DNA of 57,180 bases from positions 1 to 57,180 of the IMG/VR virus record IMGVR_UViG_3300030107_003246. One strand, 5' to 3'. Positions 37,012 to 46,260 of this stretch are shown here, in pieces. Origin of the DNA: a virus. How positions within the stretch are numbered: position 1 is the first letter of the stretch; each line of letters starts with the position of its first letter. The position numbers and the translations under genes were made by a program. The notes below the pieces were generated by a model. That model was not told the origin of the DNA. It worked only from the letters and a program-made list of their open reading frames with translations, and searched no databases.

Positions 37012-38489
37012 TGAACGATTCTTTATATAAAAATGGTTATGTTGTATTAGAAAACTTCTTTACACAAAGACAAATAGATTTTTTTATGAATCAAGTAGTT
37101 GAGGCAAAATTAAATAATGATTTGACTTTAGGAAAAGATGCTGATGAAAATACTGATTTACATCCTATGAGTTGGAATGTAAATTCACATCCTGTTTGGC
37201 AAAATACTTTATATAGCGTCTTACCTCAAGTTTCTAAAGTAACCGATGAGATATTAATTCCTACATATTCTTACCAAAGAACATACATAAAAGGTGCTGA
37301 AATGTCACATCATACAGATTGGCCTTGGTGTCAAATATCAATTACTGTAAATATTGGACAATCACATCCTTATCCATTATATATAACAGACTTTCAAACT
37401 AAAAAATATGTGAAGATAAATCAAAAACCAGGTGATGCTTTATTGTATATGGGATATAATACATCTCATCATAGAAAGAAATTTGAGGGAGATTTTTATT
37501 CTCAATTATTTCTACATTATATAATAGATAATAATGAGATGCAACAATATAAAAGATTTGATGAAGAAATTTTTAATTTTGAATTGAAAGAAAATATGGA
37601 AAAGGTTTTCTATACTGATGGTGTTAAGAAAATTAAAAATGAAAAATTTTCATATAATATGAAAGAGGAAGATAAAAATAAAATTGTTCCATATCAAGCA
37701 AAAATGATGAGAAGTACTAATAGAAATCCTAGAATAGATATAAATGATTTTGGTACTGATATTAGTCTAAGAGGTGGGCAATATAAAACTAAACAACTTT
37801 ATCATTTTATGGATAGTATACATCAGACTAAAAATTCTTTAGAACCTAAATTTTGTAATGACCTTATAGATTTATATGAGGATTATGCTGAAAGAGGTGA
37901 TGTGTTTCACGGAATGACTCATAGAGGACTTGACAACGATTACAAAAACACAGGTGAAATGAATTTAATGGATGTGCCAGAGGGTAAAGACTTTACAAAA
38001 ACATTACAGAGTGTATCAGATCATTGTATAATGATGTATATTAGAAAGTTTGGACTAATGGAACACTACGACCCATTTGAAATAACTGCTGGTGGTGCTT
38101 ACTATCCAATGTGGGAAGTACATAAATACGAAAAAGGTATAGGACATTATGAAGCTTGGCATACTGAGGGTGCTAATCTTTATGAATATGGAAATAGAAT
38201 TTTTGTTAGTATGTTTTATTTAAATGATGTAGAAGAGGGTGGTAGAACTGTATTTCCTTTTACAGGTAATGGTATAAAATGTGAAGAAGGAAAACATTTA
38301 GCTTTTCCTTGTTACTGGCCTTATGTACATTATGCACAAACACCATTATCTTCTGATAAATACATAATCACTACTTGGCTTCAGAGTGTATGGCCAGAAG
38401 AATATCAAGAAAATTTTGTAAGAACTGAGGGGCACGATAAAGACAAAGACATTAGAAAGACAAAATTTATTTGGGATAAGGGTGGATAA
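37011..38489 (+). CDS. Tandem 2OG-Fe(II) dioxygenase (prolyl-4-hydroxylase-like C-terminus)
   Basis: This 492-aa protein has two dioxygenase domains. The first (1-175) has H101-T-D103 and a later His pair at 153-154 in GYNTSHHRKKFEGD. The second (270-462) resembles P4Hc: WHTEGAN with H384-T-E386, YLNDVEEGGRTVFPF, His440 and Lys450 in SSDKYIITTWLQ. The HxE in place of HxD is a variant in the iron triad. Such enzymes hydroxylate Pro, Lys, Asp or other residues, or act on glycans and lipids. Coupling to glycosyltransferases and proximity to a collagen-like fibre make a virion target possible, though that fibre has almost no Pro. Confidence 0.75.
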   Translation: MNDSLYKNGYVVLENFFTQRQIDFFMNQVVEAKLNNDLTLGKDADENTDLHPMSWNVNSHPVWQNTLYSVLPQVSKVTDEILIPTYSYQRTYIKGAEMSHHTDWPWCQISITVNIGQSHPYPLYITDFQTKKYVKINQKPGDALLYMGYNTSHHRKKFEGDFYSQLFLHYIIDNNEMQQYKRFDEEIFNFELKENMEKVFYTDGVKKIKNEKFSYNMKEEDKNKIVPYQAKMMRSTNRNPRIDINDFGTDISLRGGQYKTKQLYHFMDSIHQTKNSLEPKFCNDLIDLYEDYAERGDVFHGMTHRGLDNDYKNTGEMNLMDVPEGKDFTKTLQSVSDHCIMMYIRKFGLMEHYDPFEITAGGAYYPMWEVHKYEKGIGHYEAWHTEGANLYEYGNRIFVSMFYLNDVEEGGRTVFPFTGNGIKCEEGKHLAFPCYWPYVHYAQTPLSSDKYIITTWLQSVWPEEYQENFVRTEGHDKDKDIRKTKFIWDKGG

Positions 38490-39042
38490 AAAATATAAAT
38501 TTACTGATGAATCTATATTAAAAGATAAAAGGATAGTAATGCACTCGTGGGAAACACCTGTGATGAAACAGATGGTTAGGTGGGTATGTGCTAATGGTGG
38601 TAATATTTTAGAAGTTGGTTTTGGTATGGGTATAGCATCTGATTTTATACAACAATATAATATAAGTTCTCATACTATCTGTGAAAACAATCCTGATGTT
38701 ATTGAGAGATTAAAAATTTGGGCTAAAGATAAACAAAATGTAAAAATTGTAGAGGGTGATTGGCATCGACACAGAGATAATTTTAAAAAATATGATGGTA
38801 TATTGTTTGATACATTTGACGATATGTATATAGAAAAATTTAAAAAGGAAACAGTTTACAAATTGTCAAAAGAAAAGACTAATTTTTGTATATGGGATAA
38901 TATGGAGAGTGAAACAGCGCCATATGAAAAATATCAAACGATGAAAATTAAAGTAAATAAATCATTTGAAGATAGTTGGAACTACCATCCAACAGATATT
39001 GTTTATGTACATAAAATTACTATAAATGGAGAAAGTAATTGA
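38482..39042 (+). CDS. SAM-dependent methyltransferase, guanidinoacetate methyltransferase-like
   Basis: This 186-aa protein has a GTG start inside the preceding gene. Motif I is ILEVGFGMGIAS (residues 42-53). HSWETPVMKQM (21-31) and DGILFDTF match the GAMT / arginine N-methyltransferase-2 family, which methylates guanidino groups. The sequence is shorter than typical GAMT but retains its core. In this cassette it could methylate a guanidino-bearing sugar or an Arg on a protein; the substrate is unknown. Its TGA stop overlaps the TTG start of the next gene. Confidence 0.7.
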   Translation: MDKKYKFTDESILKDKRIVMHSWETPVMKQMVRWVCANGGNILEVGFGMGIASDFIQQYNISSHTICENNPDVIERLKIWAKDKQNVKIVEGDWHRHRDNFKKYDGILFDTFDDMYIEKFKKETVYKLSKEKTNFCIWDNMESETAPYEKYQTMKIKVNKSFEDSWNYHPTDIVYVHKITINGESN

Positions 39043-42000
39043 TAGAGGTTGTAAAGGACATAGAAATAGAAGTAAAATTTGATGCAGGTCCCTTTGTACA
39101 AATTACTTCTAAAGCTAAAAAAGATACTGAATATAATGTAGAGTTTTGGGATTCGGATAGTGATTACTTAGTATTTGATTCTATGATAAAAATTAATACG
39201 TGGACAGCTTTTTCTAGAAAGTGGTATACTAATTGGCGAATAGTGGTGTATGAAGATTCTAAATTAATTTATCAATATCAATTAGATTTAAAAGGTAAAG
39301 ATGTTTTTATAAGATTAGCTTCAAATATGTTAGGAGATAATTTTGCTTGGATTTCATATGTAGAAGAATTTAGAAAAAAACACAATTGTAATATATTTTG
39401 TGGAACATTATTTCCAGAAATATTTGAAGAAACTTATGATTTTACTTTTTGGAAAGAAGGTTCAGAATGGCCATCAAAAGAATTTTACGCTACATATGAA
39501 GTTGGGGTTTTTGGTTATAAAAATGAAGAACCATTTTATGAATTTGATAATTCTTGTAACAAACAAAGTTTATCTGATATTTCTATGCAACAAGCGGCTA
39601 CTGATATATTAGGACTACCATATAAAGAAATTAAACCAAAACTCAACTTAGAAAAATTTGAAAGTAAAAATAAAATTGAAGGTAAATATGTTTGTATAGG
39701 AATACACGCTAGCGCACAACTTAAATATTGGAATTACGAAAATGGTTGGCAAAAAATAGTTGATTATTTTTTGAATATTGGATATAAAGTTATATATTTA
39801 TCTAGAGAGAAGTCAGGTTTTATGGGAAATAAAATTCCAACTGGCGTTATTGATAAATCAGGTGACTTGCCGTTAGAAGATAGAATTGGTGATTTAAAGA
39901 ACGCCGAACTATTTATAGGTACAAGTTCAGGATTAAGTTGGTTGGCTTGGGCTGTAGATATTCCAGTGGTTTTAATTCACGGACACAATCATTCTTGGTA
40001 TAATTTTGCTGATAAAACAAAACATATCAACTTAGAAAATGATGATAGTGTTTGTACAGGTTGTTGGCATACCGATGGATTTGCACCAGGAGATTGGTAT
40101 TTTTGTCCAAAACACAAAGATACAGATAGACAATTTGAATGTACTAAAAAAATAACACCTGAAATGGTAATAGAGGGAATAGAAGTTATGCTAAATGATA
40201 AACAAAAATCGATTAAAACTTTACAAAGTGCTATAAATTTAACAATGGATGTAACATCAGAAGTAGGAAAGATGTGGTTTTACAATACTACTAAATCTGA
40301 GTTTTACGTTAGAGTGGTAGATCCTTATTCTGATTTAACTTTATATACTTCAAAAATAACTTTTGAAGATAATACTGCTTTTTGGCTTCCATTTAAATAT
40401 GTTACTCCTTGGGAAAATTATTATTTAGATAAATTAAACGTTGAAGTTTATACAACCGACCAAACAAAAATTAAAACATTTGATGTCAAATTAAATGACA
40501 ATGTTGTTAATAATAAAGATGAATTTAAATATGTAACCAATAAATTTGATGTAAGTTGGGCAAACCACAAAGAGATATTTTATGCAGATGAGTATAAAGG
40601 TTTATTTGATTTAAACGAAGATTCTGTGGTTTTAGATTTAGGTGCACATATAGGAGTTTTTACGAGATGGGTTTCAAAACAAAATGTTAAAGTTTGTTAT
40701 TCATTAGAACCAAATCCAACTTTATGGAATGGACTTAATAAAACATTTGAAAATTCAGATAATGTTAAACTTTTAAATAATGCATTAGGAGAACTTACTG
40801 AAGATAGATGGTTAAAGTATCCACAATATTCTACATCAAATGGTTCTTTTTATATCAATGATTGGCCTGAAATAGAAGATTGGGTTAATCCTACTAATTA
40901 TAATAATCCATTTACATACGAAAGAGATATAGTGGTTTCTAATATCAAATGCCTGTCATTTGATGATTTTATTGAACAAAATAAAATAGAAAAAATAGAT
41001 GTTATAAAATGTGATGTAGAAGGCGCTGAGTATGAAATATTTCGTAATGCAAGTGAAGATTATTTAAAAGAAAATGTTAGTACAATTTTATTAGAATTTC
41101 ATCACAATAAAGATAGATTAAAACCCATATTAGATAAATTAATAAAATGTGGATTTTTAGTTAAATATTTAAAAGGTGATGCTGACGCATATGATGGAAC
41201 TATTTTATTTACAAAAAAGAAATCAAAACCTGTAAAGGTTGGTGAAGATAGATGGGTTATGGGTGCAAATATTGGACACGACTCTGGCGCTACATTGGTT
41301 AAAAATGGTAAAATATTCGTTTCAGTAAATTCAGAAAGAATTACTAGAATAAAGCACGATGAAGCTAATGATGATTTTCCTTGGAAAGCTATGGACTATT
41401 GTTTAGATTATGCTGGGATAAAGAAAGATGATTTAGAAAGAATTGTTTGGAATGGTATAGGATTACCTCCCGAATTAGCTATAGATCCAAATGGACTTTG
41501 GGCTAGTAGATTAAAAGAGAATGGTTATAATTTTTCTGAAGATAGATTAAATTATTGTACACATCATTTAGCACACGCTTATTCAGCACATTACTCAAGT
41601 GGATTTGAAGAATCAGTTTCAATCGTAGTCGATGCTGGTGGAGAAACTAATTATAGAGAAGTAATTGATAAATTTTTTACTAATAAAATAGCACATATGA
41701 AAAAATATCCAATAGAAAAATGTGTGGAAGCTAGTAGTATTTATGAAATTAAAAAGGGTGTATTCACTAAAATATATTCTGCTTTCAAACCTTTTCCCGA
41801 AGCTGATTTATGGCCGACATTAGGACAATCAATTGGAGAATTTTATGCTTTAGGTTGTAACTATATAGGTATGGATGGTTTATATGATGCTGGAAAACTT
41901 ATGGGATTAGCTTCATATGGTAGACCTGAAGAATCTAAAAAAAGATTTGATGAACCAGTTGTGTATTTAGATCCAGATCCTAAATCAGGAGATTACTTTA

Positions 42001-43034
42001 TAAGAGTGCATCACGCTGTTCCGAGAGAAGAACAAACTTCAGAAACTCTTATGTATATAGATACACCGAGACCAATATATTGGAATTCTAATATATCAGG
42101 TGAAGATTTTCAATCGAAAGCCGATTGGGCTTGGATGGTTCAACATCAATTCGAAAAAATGATATTGTTTTTAGCTAAGAAAGCTTCAATGAATTCTAAT
42201 GTTAAATACTTAACAGGTTCTGGTGGTTGCTTTCTTAATTCAATTGCTAATCAAAAAATAGTTGATTTAGGTTTATTTGATGACCACTTTTATGTACCAG
42301 CATCGGATGATGGTGGCATATCAATTGGAACTGCCTTTTATGGATATTATAATTTTCATCCTGATAAAGGTAAGGTAAATTTAAATAATAAAGAAGAGAC
42401 TGTTTTTATGGGTAAGGATTACTCTGAGGAGGAAATAATGAGTGATATAGAAAATTTTGATAAAATAATTTATGAAAAAATTGAGGATGAAGAGGAGTTA
42501 GCTAAAAAAGTTGCTTCTTTTGTACACGATGGAAAGGTTGTTGGTTTCTTTCAAGGTGGTAGTGAAATGGGGCCTAGAGCATTAGGACATCGTAGTATAT
42601 TAGGAGACCCAACTCATCCCGATATGCAAGATATAATCAATAATAGGGTAAAACATAGAGAGTGGTACAGACCTTTTGCTCCTGCTTGTACTGTAGAAGA
42701 TGCTCATAAATATTTCACACATACTACAGAAAGCCCTTATATGTTGTTAATAGCTCAAGTAAAAGAAGAATTCAAAGAGAAGTTGCCATCTATAACACAC
42801 GTAGATGGAACTGCTCGATTACAAACTGTAAGGAGAGAAACTAATCAGAGGTACTATGATGTGATAAAAGAGTTTGGAAAACTATCGGGTATTCCAGTAG
42901 TTTTGAATACTTCTTTTAATGAAGCTGGTGAACCTATAGTAGAAACTCCTGCTGATGCTATAAGATGTTTTCTTAAAAATGATATTGATTATTTAGTTGT
43001 AGAAAATTATTTAATAACACCAATCAGAGACTAA
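39039..43034 (+). CDS. Trifunctional fusion: BAHT-type heptosyltransferase, FkbM methyltransferase, NodU/CmcH carbamoyltransferase
   Basis: This 1331-aa protein starts at TTG, with GGAG 7 nt upstream and TTGA overlapping the previous stop. Residues 1-385 resemble autotransporter heptosyltransferases (TibC-like): LGDNFAWISYVEEFRKKH (98-115), TSSGLSWLAWAVDIPVV (295-311) and four Cys (339, 342, 356, 368) as in the iron-binding site of TibC. A beta-sandwich-like linker (395-500) follows. Residues 525-730 are an FkbM methyltransferase (VLDLGAHIGVF at 531-541, IKCDVEGAEYEIF at 656-668). Residues 738-1331 are a full O-carbamoyltransferase with metal-binding HHLAH (843-847) and GPRALGHRS (from 1178). 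One polypeptide thus could add, methylate and carbamoylate a sugar. Confidence 0.85.
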   Translation: MIEVVKDIEIEVKFDAGPFVQITSKAKKDTEYNVEFWDSDSDYLVFDSMIKINTWTAFSRKWYTNWRIVVYEDSKLIYQYQLDLKGKDVFIRLASNMLGDNFAWISYVEEFRKKHNCNIFCGTLFPEIFEETYDFTFWKEGSEWPSKEFYATYEVGVFGYKNEEPFYEFDNSCNKQSLSDISMQQAATDILGLPYKEIKPKLNLEKFESKNKIEGKYVCIGIHASAQLKYWNYENGWQKIVDYFLNIGYKVIYLSREKSGFMGNKIPTGVIDKSGDLPLEDRIGDLKNAELFIGTSSGLSWLAWAVDIPVVLIHGHNHSWYNFADKTKHINLENDDSVCTGCWHTDGFAPGDWYFCPKHKDTDRQFECTKKITPEMVIEGIEVMLNDKQKSIKTLQSAINLTMDVTSEVGKMWFYNTTKSEFYVRVVDPYSDLTLYTSKITFEDNTAFWLPFKYVTPWENYYLDKLNVEVYTTDQTKIKTFDVKLNDNVVNNKDEFKYVTNKFDVSWANHKEIFYADEYKGLFDLNEDSVVLDLGAHIGVFTRWVSKQNVKVCYSLEPNPTLWNGLNKTFENSDNVKLLNNALGELTEDRWLKYPQYSTSNGSFYINDWPEIEDWVNPTNYNNPFTYERDIVVSNIKCLSFDDFIEQNKIEKIDVIKCDVEGAEYEIFRNASEDYLKENVSTILLEFHHNKDRLKPILDKLIKCGFLVKYLKGDADAYDGTILFTKKKSKPVKVGEDRWVMGANIGHDSGATLVKNGKIFVSVNSERITRIKHDEANDDFPWKAMDYCLDYAGIKKDDLERIVWNGIGLPPELAIDPNGLWASRLKENGYNFSEDRLNYCTHHLAHAYSAHYSSGFEESVSIVVDAGGETNYREVIDKFFTNKIAHMKKYPIEKCVEASSIYEIKKGVFTKIYSAFKPFPEADLWPTLGQSIGEFYALGCNYIGMDGLYDAGKLMGLASYGRPEESKKRFDEPVVYLDPDPKSGDYFIRVHHAVPREEQTSETLMYIDTPRPIYWNSNISGEDFQSKADWAWMVQHQFEKMILFLAKKASMNSNVKYLTGSGGCFLNSIANQKIVDLGLFDDHFYVPASDDGGISIGTAFYGYYNFHPDKGKVNLNNKEETVFMGKDYSEEEIMSDIENFDKIIYEKIEDEEELAKKVASFVHDGKVVGFFQGGSEMGPRALGHRSILGDPTHPDMQDIINNRVKHREWYRPFAPACTVEDAHKYFTHTTESPYMLLIAQVKEEFKEKLPSITHVDGTARLQTVRRETNQRYYDVIKEFGKLSGIPVVLNTSFNEAGEPIVETPADAIRCFLKNDIDYLVVENYLITPIRD

Positions 43035-43037
43035 TAA

Positions 43038-44327
43038 ATGACTTGGGTTTTAGGTGTAAACATAGGGCATCAATCTGGCGCTACTTTAGTAAGAAGTGGT
43101 AAGGTATTTGTTTCTATAAATTTAGAAAGAATTACTAGAATTAAAAATGACAATGGCTATCCACCGCCAGAAGAAAATAATTGGGATTATTCATTAATAG
43201 AATTTCCTTGGAAAGCTATGGACTATTGTTTAGATTATGCTAACATACAGAAAACGGATTTAGATAGAATTGTTTGGAATGGTATTGGTTTAACACCAGA
43301 CCAACAAATAAGTGTAGATGGATTTTTAGTTCAGAAGTTGAAAAAAAATGGATACGATTTGCCAAATGATAGATTAAATTATTGTACACATCATTTAGCA
43401 CACGCATACTCAACTCATTACTCAAGTGGTTTTGATGAATCTATTATTTTAGTAGCTGACAATGCTGGTGAAATGAATTACAAACAAACAGTAGATGATT
43501 TTGTAGAAAATAAAATAGCACATATCCAAAAAACAAGACTTGGTGAGTGTGTTGAAGCTACTAGTATTTACGAAGTTAAGAAAGGTGTATTTAAAAGAAT
43601 ATACTCTCGCTACAAAGCAGCTTACTCATATTTTAATACAGTAGGAAAACACAAAGATGGGTCTGGTTTTAGCACTAGATATAGGTTAGGAAAGTCACTT
43701 GGAGAGTGGTATTATGATAATTGTATTCACATAGGTTTGACTGGAGATGATGCTGGAAAACTTATGGGATTAGCTCCTTTTGGAGATGAAGAAAAAGTTA
43801 GAGAAAAGTATAAAGAACCAATGGTATACATTGATAAAGATCCTAAAGCTGGTGAATACTTAATAAGAGCTCACGAATATCTTCCATATGAAGAGCAAGA
43901 AGAATTGGATGAAATGTATATAAATACACCAATACCATCTTATATGAGTGATACTATATATGAAAATGATTTTCAATCTAAAGCAGATCATGCTTGGTTT
44001 GTACAAAATCAATTTGAAAGAGTTGTTGAATTTTTAGCTAAAAAGTGTTCAATGATTTCAGATGTCAAAAACTTTTGTGCTGCAGGTGGCAGTTTCTTAA
44101 ATTCTGTGGCAAATCAAAAAATAATAGATTTGGATATTTTTGATAATCACTTTTTTGTTCCAGCAGCTGATGATGGTGGTATAAGTTTAGGATGTGCTTT
44201 TTATGGTTACTTTAACTTTCATAGTAAAAAAGGAATTTTCAACTTATCTAATAGAGAGGATAGTGCTTTTATGGGAAAAAAATATAATGAAAAAGAAATA
44301 TTAGGAGCTCTTAATGAATATAGCTAA
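43038..44327 (+). CDS. Truncated carbamoyltransferase paralogue (N-terminal domain only)
   Basis: This 429-aa protein is closely similar along its length to residues 738-1150 of the preceding fusion: GVNIGHQSGATLV, KAMDYCLDYA, RLNYCTHHLAHAYSTHYSSGF and AAGGSFLNSVANQKI. It ends at FMGKKYNEKEILGALNEYS, before the family's C-terminal domain with the GPRALG motif. It is therefore a tandem duplicate that lost the YrdC-like half that makes carbamoyl-adenylate. It could act in trans with a neighbour's C-domain, serve as a regulator, or be decaying. A 14-nt overlap with the next gene may mark where the deletion joined them. Confidence 0.8.
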   Translation: MTWVLGVNIGHQSGATLVRSGKVFVSINLERITRIKNDNGYPPPEENNWDYSLIEFPWKAMDYCLDYANIQKTDLDRIVWNGIGLTPDQQISVDGFLVQKLKKNGYDLPNDRLNYCTHHLAHAYSTHYSSGFDESIILVADNAGEMNYKQTVDDFVENKIAHIQKTRLGECVEATSIYEVKKGVFKRIYSRYKAAYSYFNTVGKHKDGSGFSTRYRLGKSLGEWYYDNCIHIGLTGDDAGKLMGLAPFGDEEKVREKYKEPMVYIDKDPKAGEYLIRAHEYLPYEEQEELDEMYINTPIPSYMSDTIYENDFQSKADHAWFVQNQFERVVEFLAKKCSMISDVKNFCAAGGSFLNSVANQKIIDLDIFDNHFFVPAADDGGISLGCAFYGYFNFHSKKGIFNLSNREDSAFMGKKYNEKEILGALNEYS

Positions 44328-46260
44328 AAAGCCACAAACCGATGTGGATATTCTTCATTATATTAATCAGACAAAAGAATTTTGGAAAGTAACAGATTTT
44401 CAAAAAGAGATATTAGATTTTGAGGGTTTCACACCACATATTCCTGATGACCTTAATTTTTACATAGGACATCCTGAAATGGCAGTAGATTACAGATCTG
44501 ATCGTGGTACTTCTTTTGGAGATATTATTCCATATACTAGATTGCCTGAGTTATTAAAAATATATTATAGAGGGTGTAAAGTATTTATACCAAAATGGTT
44601 CATTGATGTTTTTCAGCACAATCCATATATTGATGGAACACACGACTTTGATTATAAGTGGGGTTCTATGGGAACTTTTGGAACAACGATTCAGCGATGT
44701 ACTAATGTTTGGGGATTGAGAACAGAAGATTACACACCAAAATTATTTGCTTCACCGAATATTAAAAAAAGAAAAAACACTATATTGTTTACATTAAATA
44801 GTAAAACTGGTGGAAGATTTGGAGATAATGATTTATTAGAAGAAGTAGTTGAACATTTAGGAAAAAAATATCACTGTGTACAATTAGGTTTGTCAGATGA
44901 CTATTTAGTCAAATCAGCACATAAACACGTTTTAAATATTTCTAGAAATAAATTAATTGACTTTGTTGCAGAATTTCCTATATACATAGGCGCACAGAGT
45001 AGTATATATCATATAGCAAAGGGTTTGGGTTTAAAGACAATTGGGATATTGCCAGAAAAACAAAGACTAAAAGAAGCAGGTAGTGTACAAACTATATTTG
45101 GTGGATTTCATCCAGACTATGTACAATTACCTTTGCTTACAGTAACCAATACTATGGAAGTTGTACCTTGTGGAGAAGAACATTTTGAAAGAGCTAAATA
45201 TTTTCAACCAATGTTTCCCAATCAACCGCCAAATGGGGGCGCAGGTGAAAACTCTATAGCAGGATATAATGACACTATAGCACATTTAGGTTGGTTATAT
45301 CCCGATACACCACATTTAACTATGAGCCCTTTGGGAACTGAAAGATGCCCTACGCTATCTAAAGAAACTATTGATATGGCTTTAAATGATGAGATATATC
45401 CATTCAATGATGATAGATTGTGGGATTATTACAAACATAAAGAGTTGTGGACTGCACCAAATACTGATCCTCTAAATATTGCAAAAGGCTTTTCAACAGT
45501 GCTTAAAAAAGAAAAACCTAAAATAATATCATCTCATATACCTAGAACAGGTGGAAATTTATTTAGAAATGTTTTATACGATTTATATGGTGTTCGTGAT
45601 TGTTTAGAAAATGTAAAAGATAAAATATATTATGATGAAAAGTATTTTACACGTAAAGGTGATATGGTTATGTACGAAGATTATGGAGATAAGCCAGAAT
45701 ATAATTATTATGAAGTCAATCCCACAGTGGATGTTCCACAATACGAATGTATACACGGGCATTTTAGATTAGGTAAATATAAACAATTATTTAATTCTCA
45801 TAAATTAATTGTTTGGCTTAGAAATCCTATAGATAGATTAATATCACACTATTACTTTTTAAAAAATTCACCACTACATATCGATCCTATACAAAACAAA
45901 CTGATAGCAGAAGAATTAGACTTATATCAATTTTGTGAGTTAGAAACTTCTAAAAATATCTATAAAAAGTATTTTCAAAAATATTCTAAAAATATAGACT
46001 TCATAGGAATTACTGAAAGTTATAATGATAGTTTGAGAAAGTTTGAAAAAATGTTTGATGTTGAAGTAGGAGATACATATCCATATTTTGATATAGAATC
46101 AGGCGATTCAGATTTTAAAAACAATATACAAAATTCAAAGTGGGCTGTATATAAAAAAGAATATGATAAAATAGATAGAAACTTTATAAAAAAATTAAAT
46201 CAAGATGACATAGAAATATACAATCAATCAGTAAGAATAAATTCGGAATATAAATTATGA
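44314..46260 (+). CDS. GT9-like glycosyltransferase fused to sulfotransferase
   Basis: This 648-aa protein has AGGAG 9 nt before ATG. Residues 45-310 resemble heptosyltransferase/ADP-heptose GT9 folds (GTSFGDIIPYTRLPELLK, GAQSSIYHIAKGLGLKTIGI). Residues 400-648 form a sulfotransferase: ISSHIPRTGGNLFRNV (405-420) as the PAPS 5'-phosphosulfate loop and VWLRNPIDRLISHYYF as the 3'-phosphate motif. The fusion could transfer a sugar and then sulfate it, or act as two enzymes on one glycan. A sulfated phage glycan would be unusual. It overlaps the following gene by ATGA. Donor sugar and acceptor are unknown. Confidence 0.75.
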   Translation: MNIAKKPQTDVDILHYINQTKEFWKVTDFQKEILDFEGFTPHIPDDLNFYIGHPEMAVDYRSDRGTSFGDIIPYTRLPELLKIYYRGCKVFIPKWFIDVFQHNPYIDGTHDFDYKWGSMGTFGTTIQRCTNVWGLRTEDYTPKLFASPNIKKRKNTILFTLNSKTGGRFGDNDLLEEVVEHLGKKYHCVQLGLSDDYLVKSAHKHVLNISRNKLIDFVAEFPIYIGAQSSIYHIAKGLGLKTIGILPEKQRLKEAGSVQTIFGGFHPDYVQLPLLTVTNTMEVVPCGEEHFERAKYFQPMFPNQPPNGGAGENSIAGYNDTIAHLGWLYPDTPHLTMSPLGTERCPTLSKETIDMALNDEIYPFNDDRLWDYYKHKELWTAPNTDPLNIAKGFSTVLKKEKPKIISSHIPRTGGNLFRNVLYDLYGVRDCLENVKDKIYYDEKYFTRKGDMVMYEDYGDKPEYNYYEVNPTVDVPQYECIHGHFRLGKYKQLFNSHKLIVWLRNPIDRLISHYYFLKNSPLHIDPIQNKLIAEELDLYQFCELETSKNIYKKYFQKYSKNIDFIGITESYNDSLRKFEKMFDVEVGDTYPYFDIESGDSDFKNNIQNSKWAVYKKEYDKIDRNFIKKLNQDDIEIYNQSVRINSEYKL

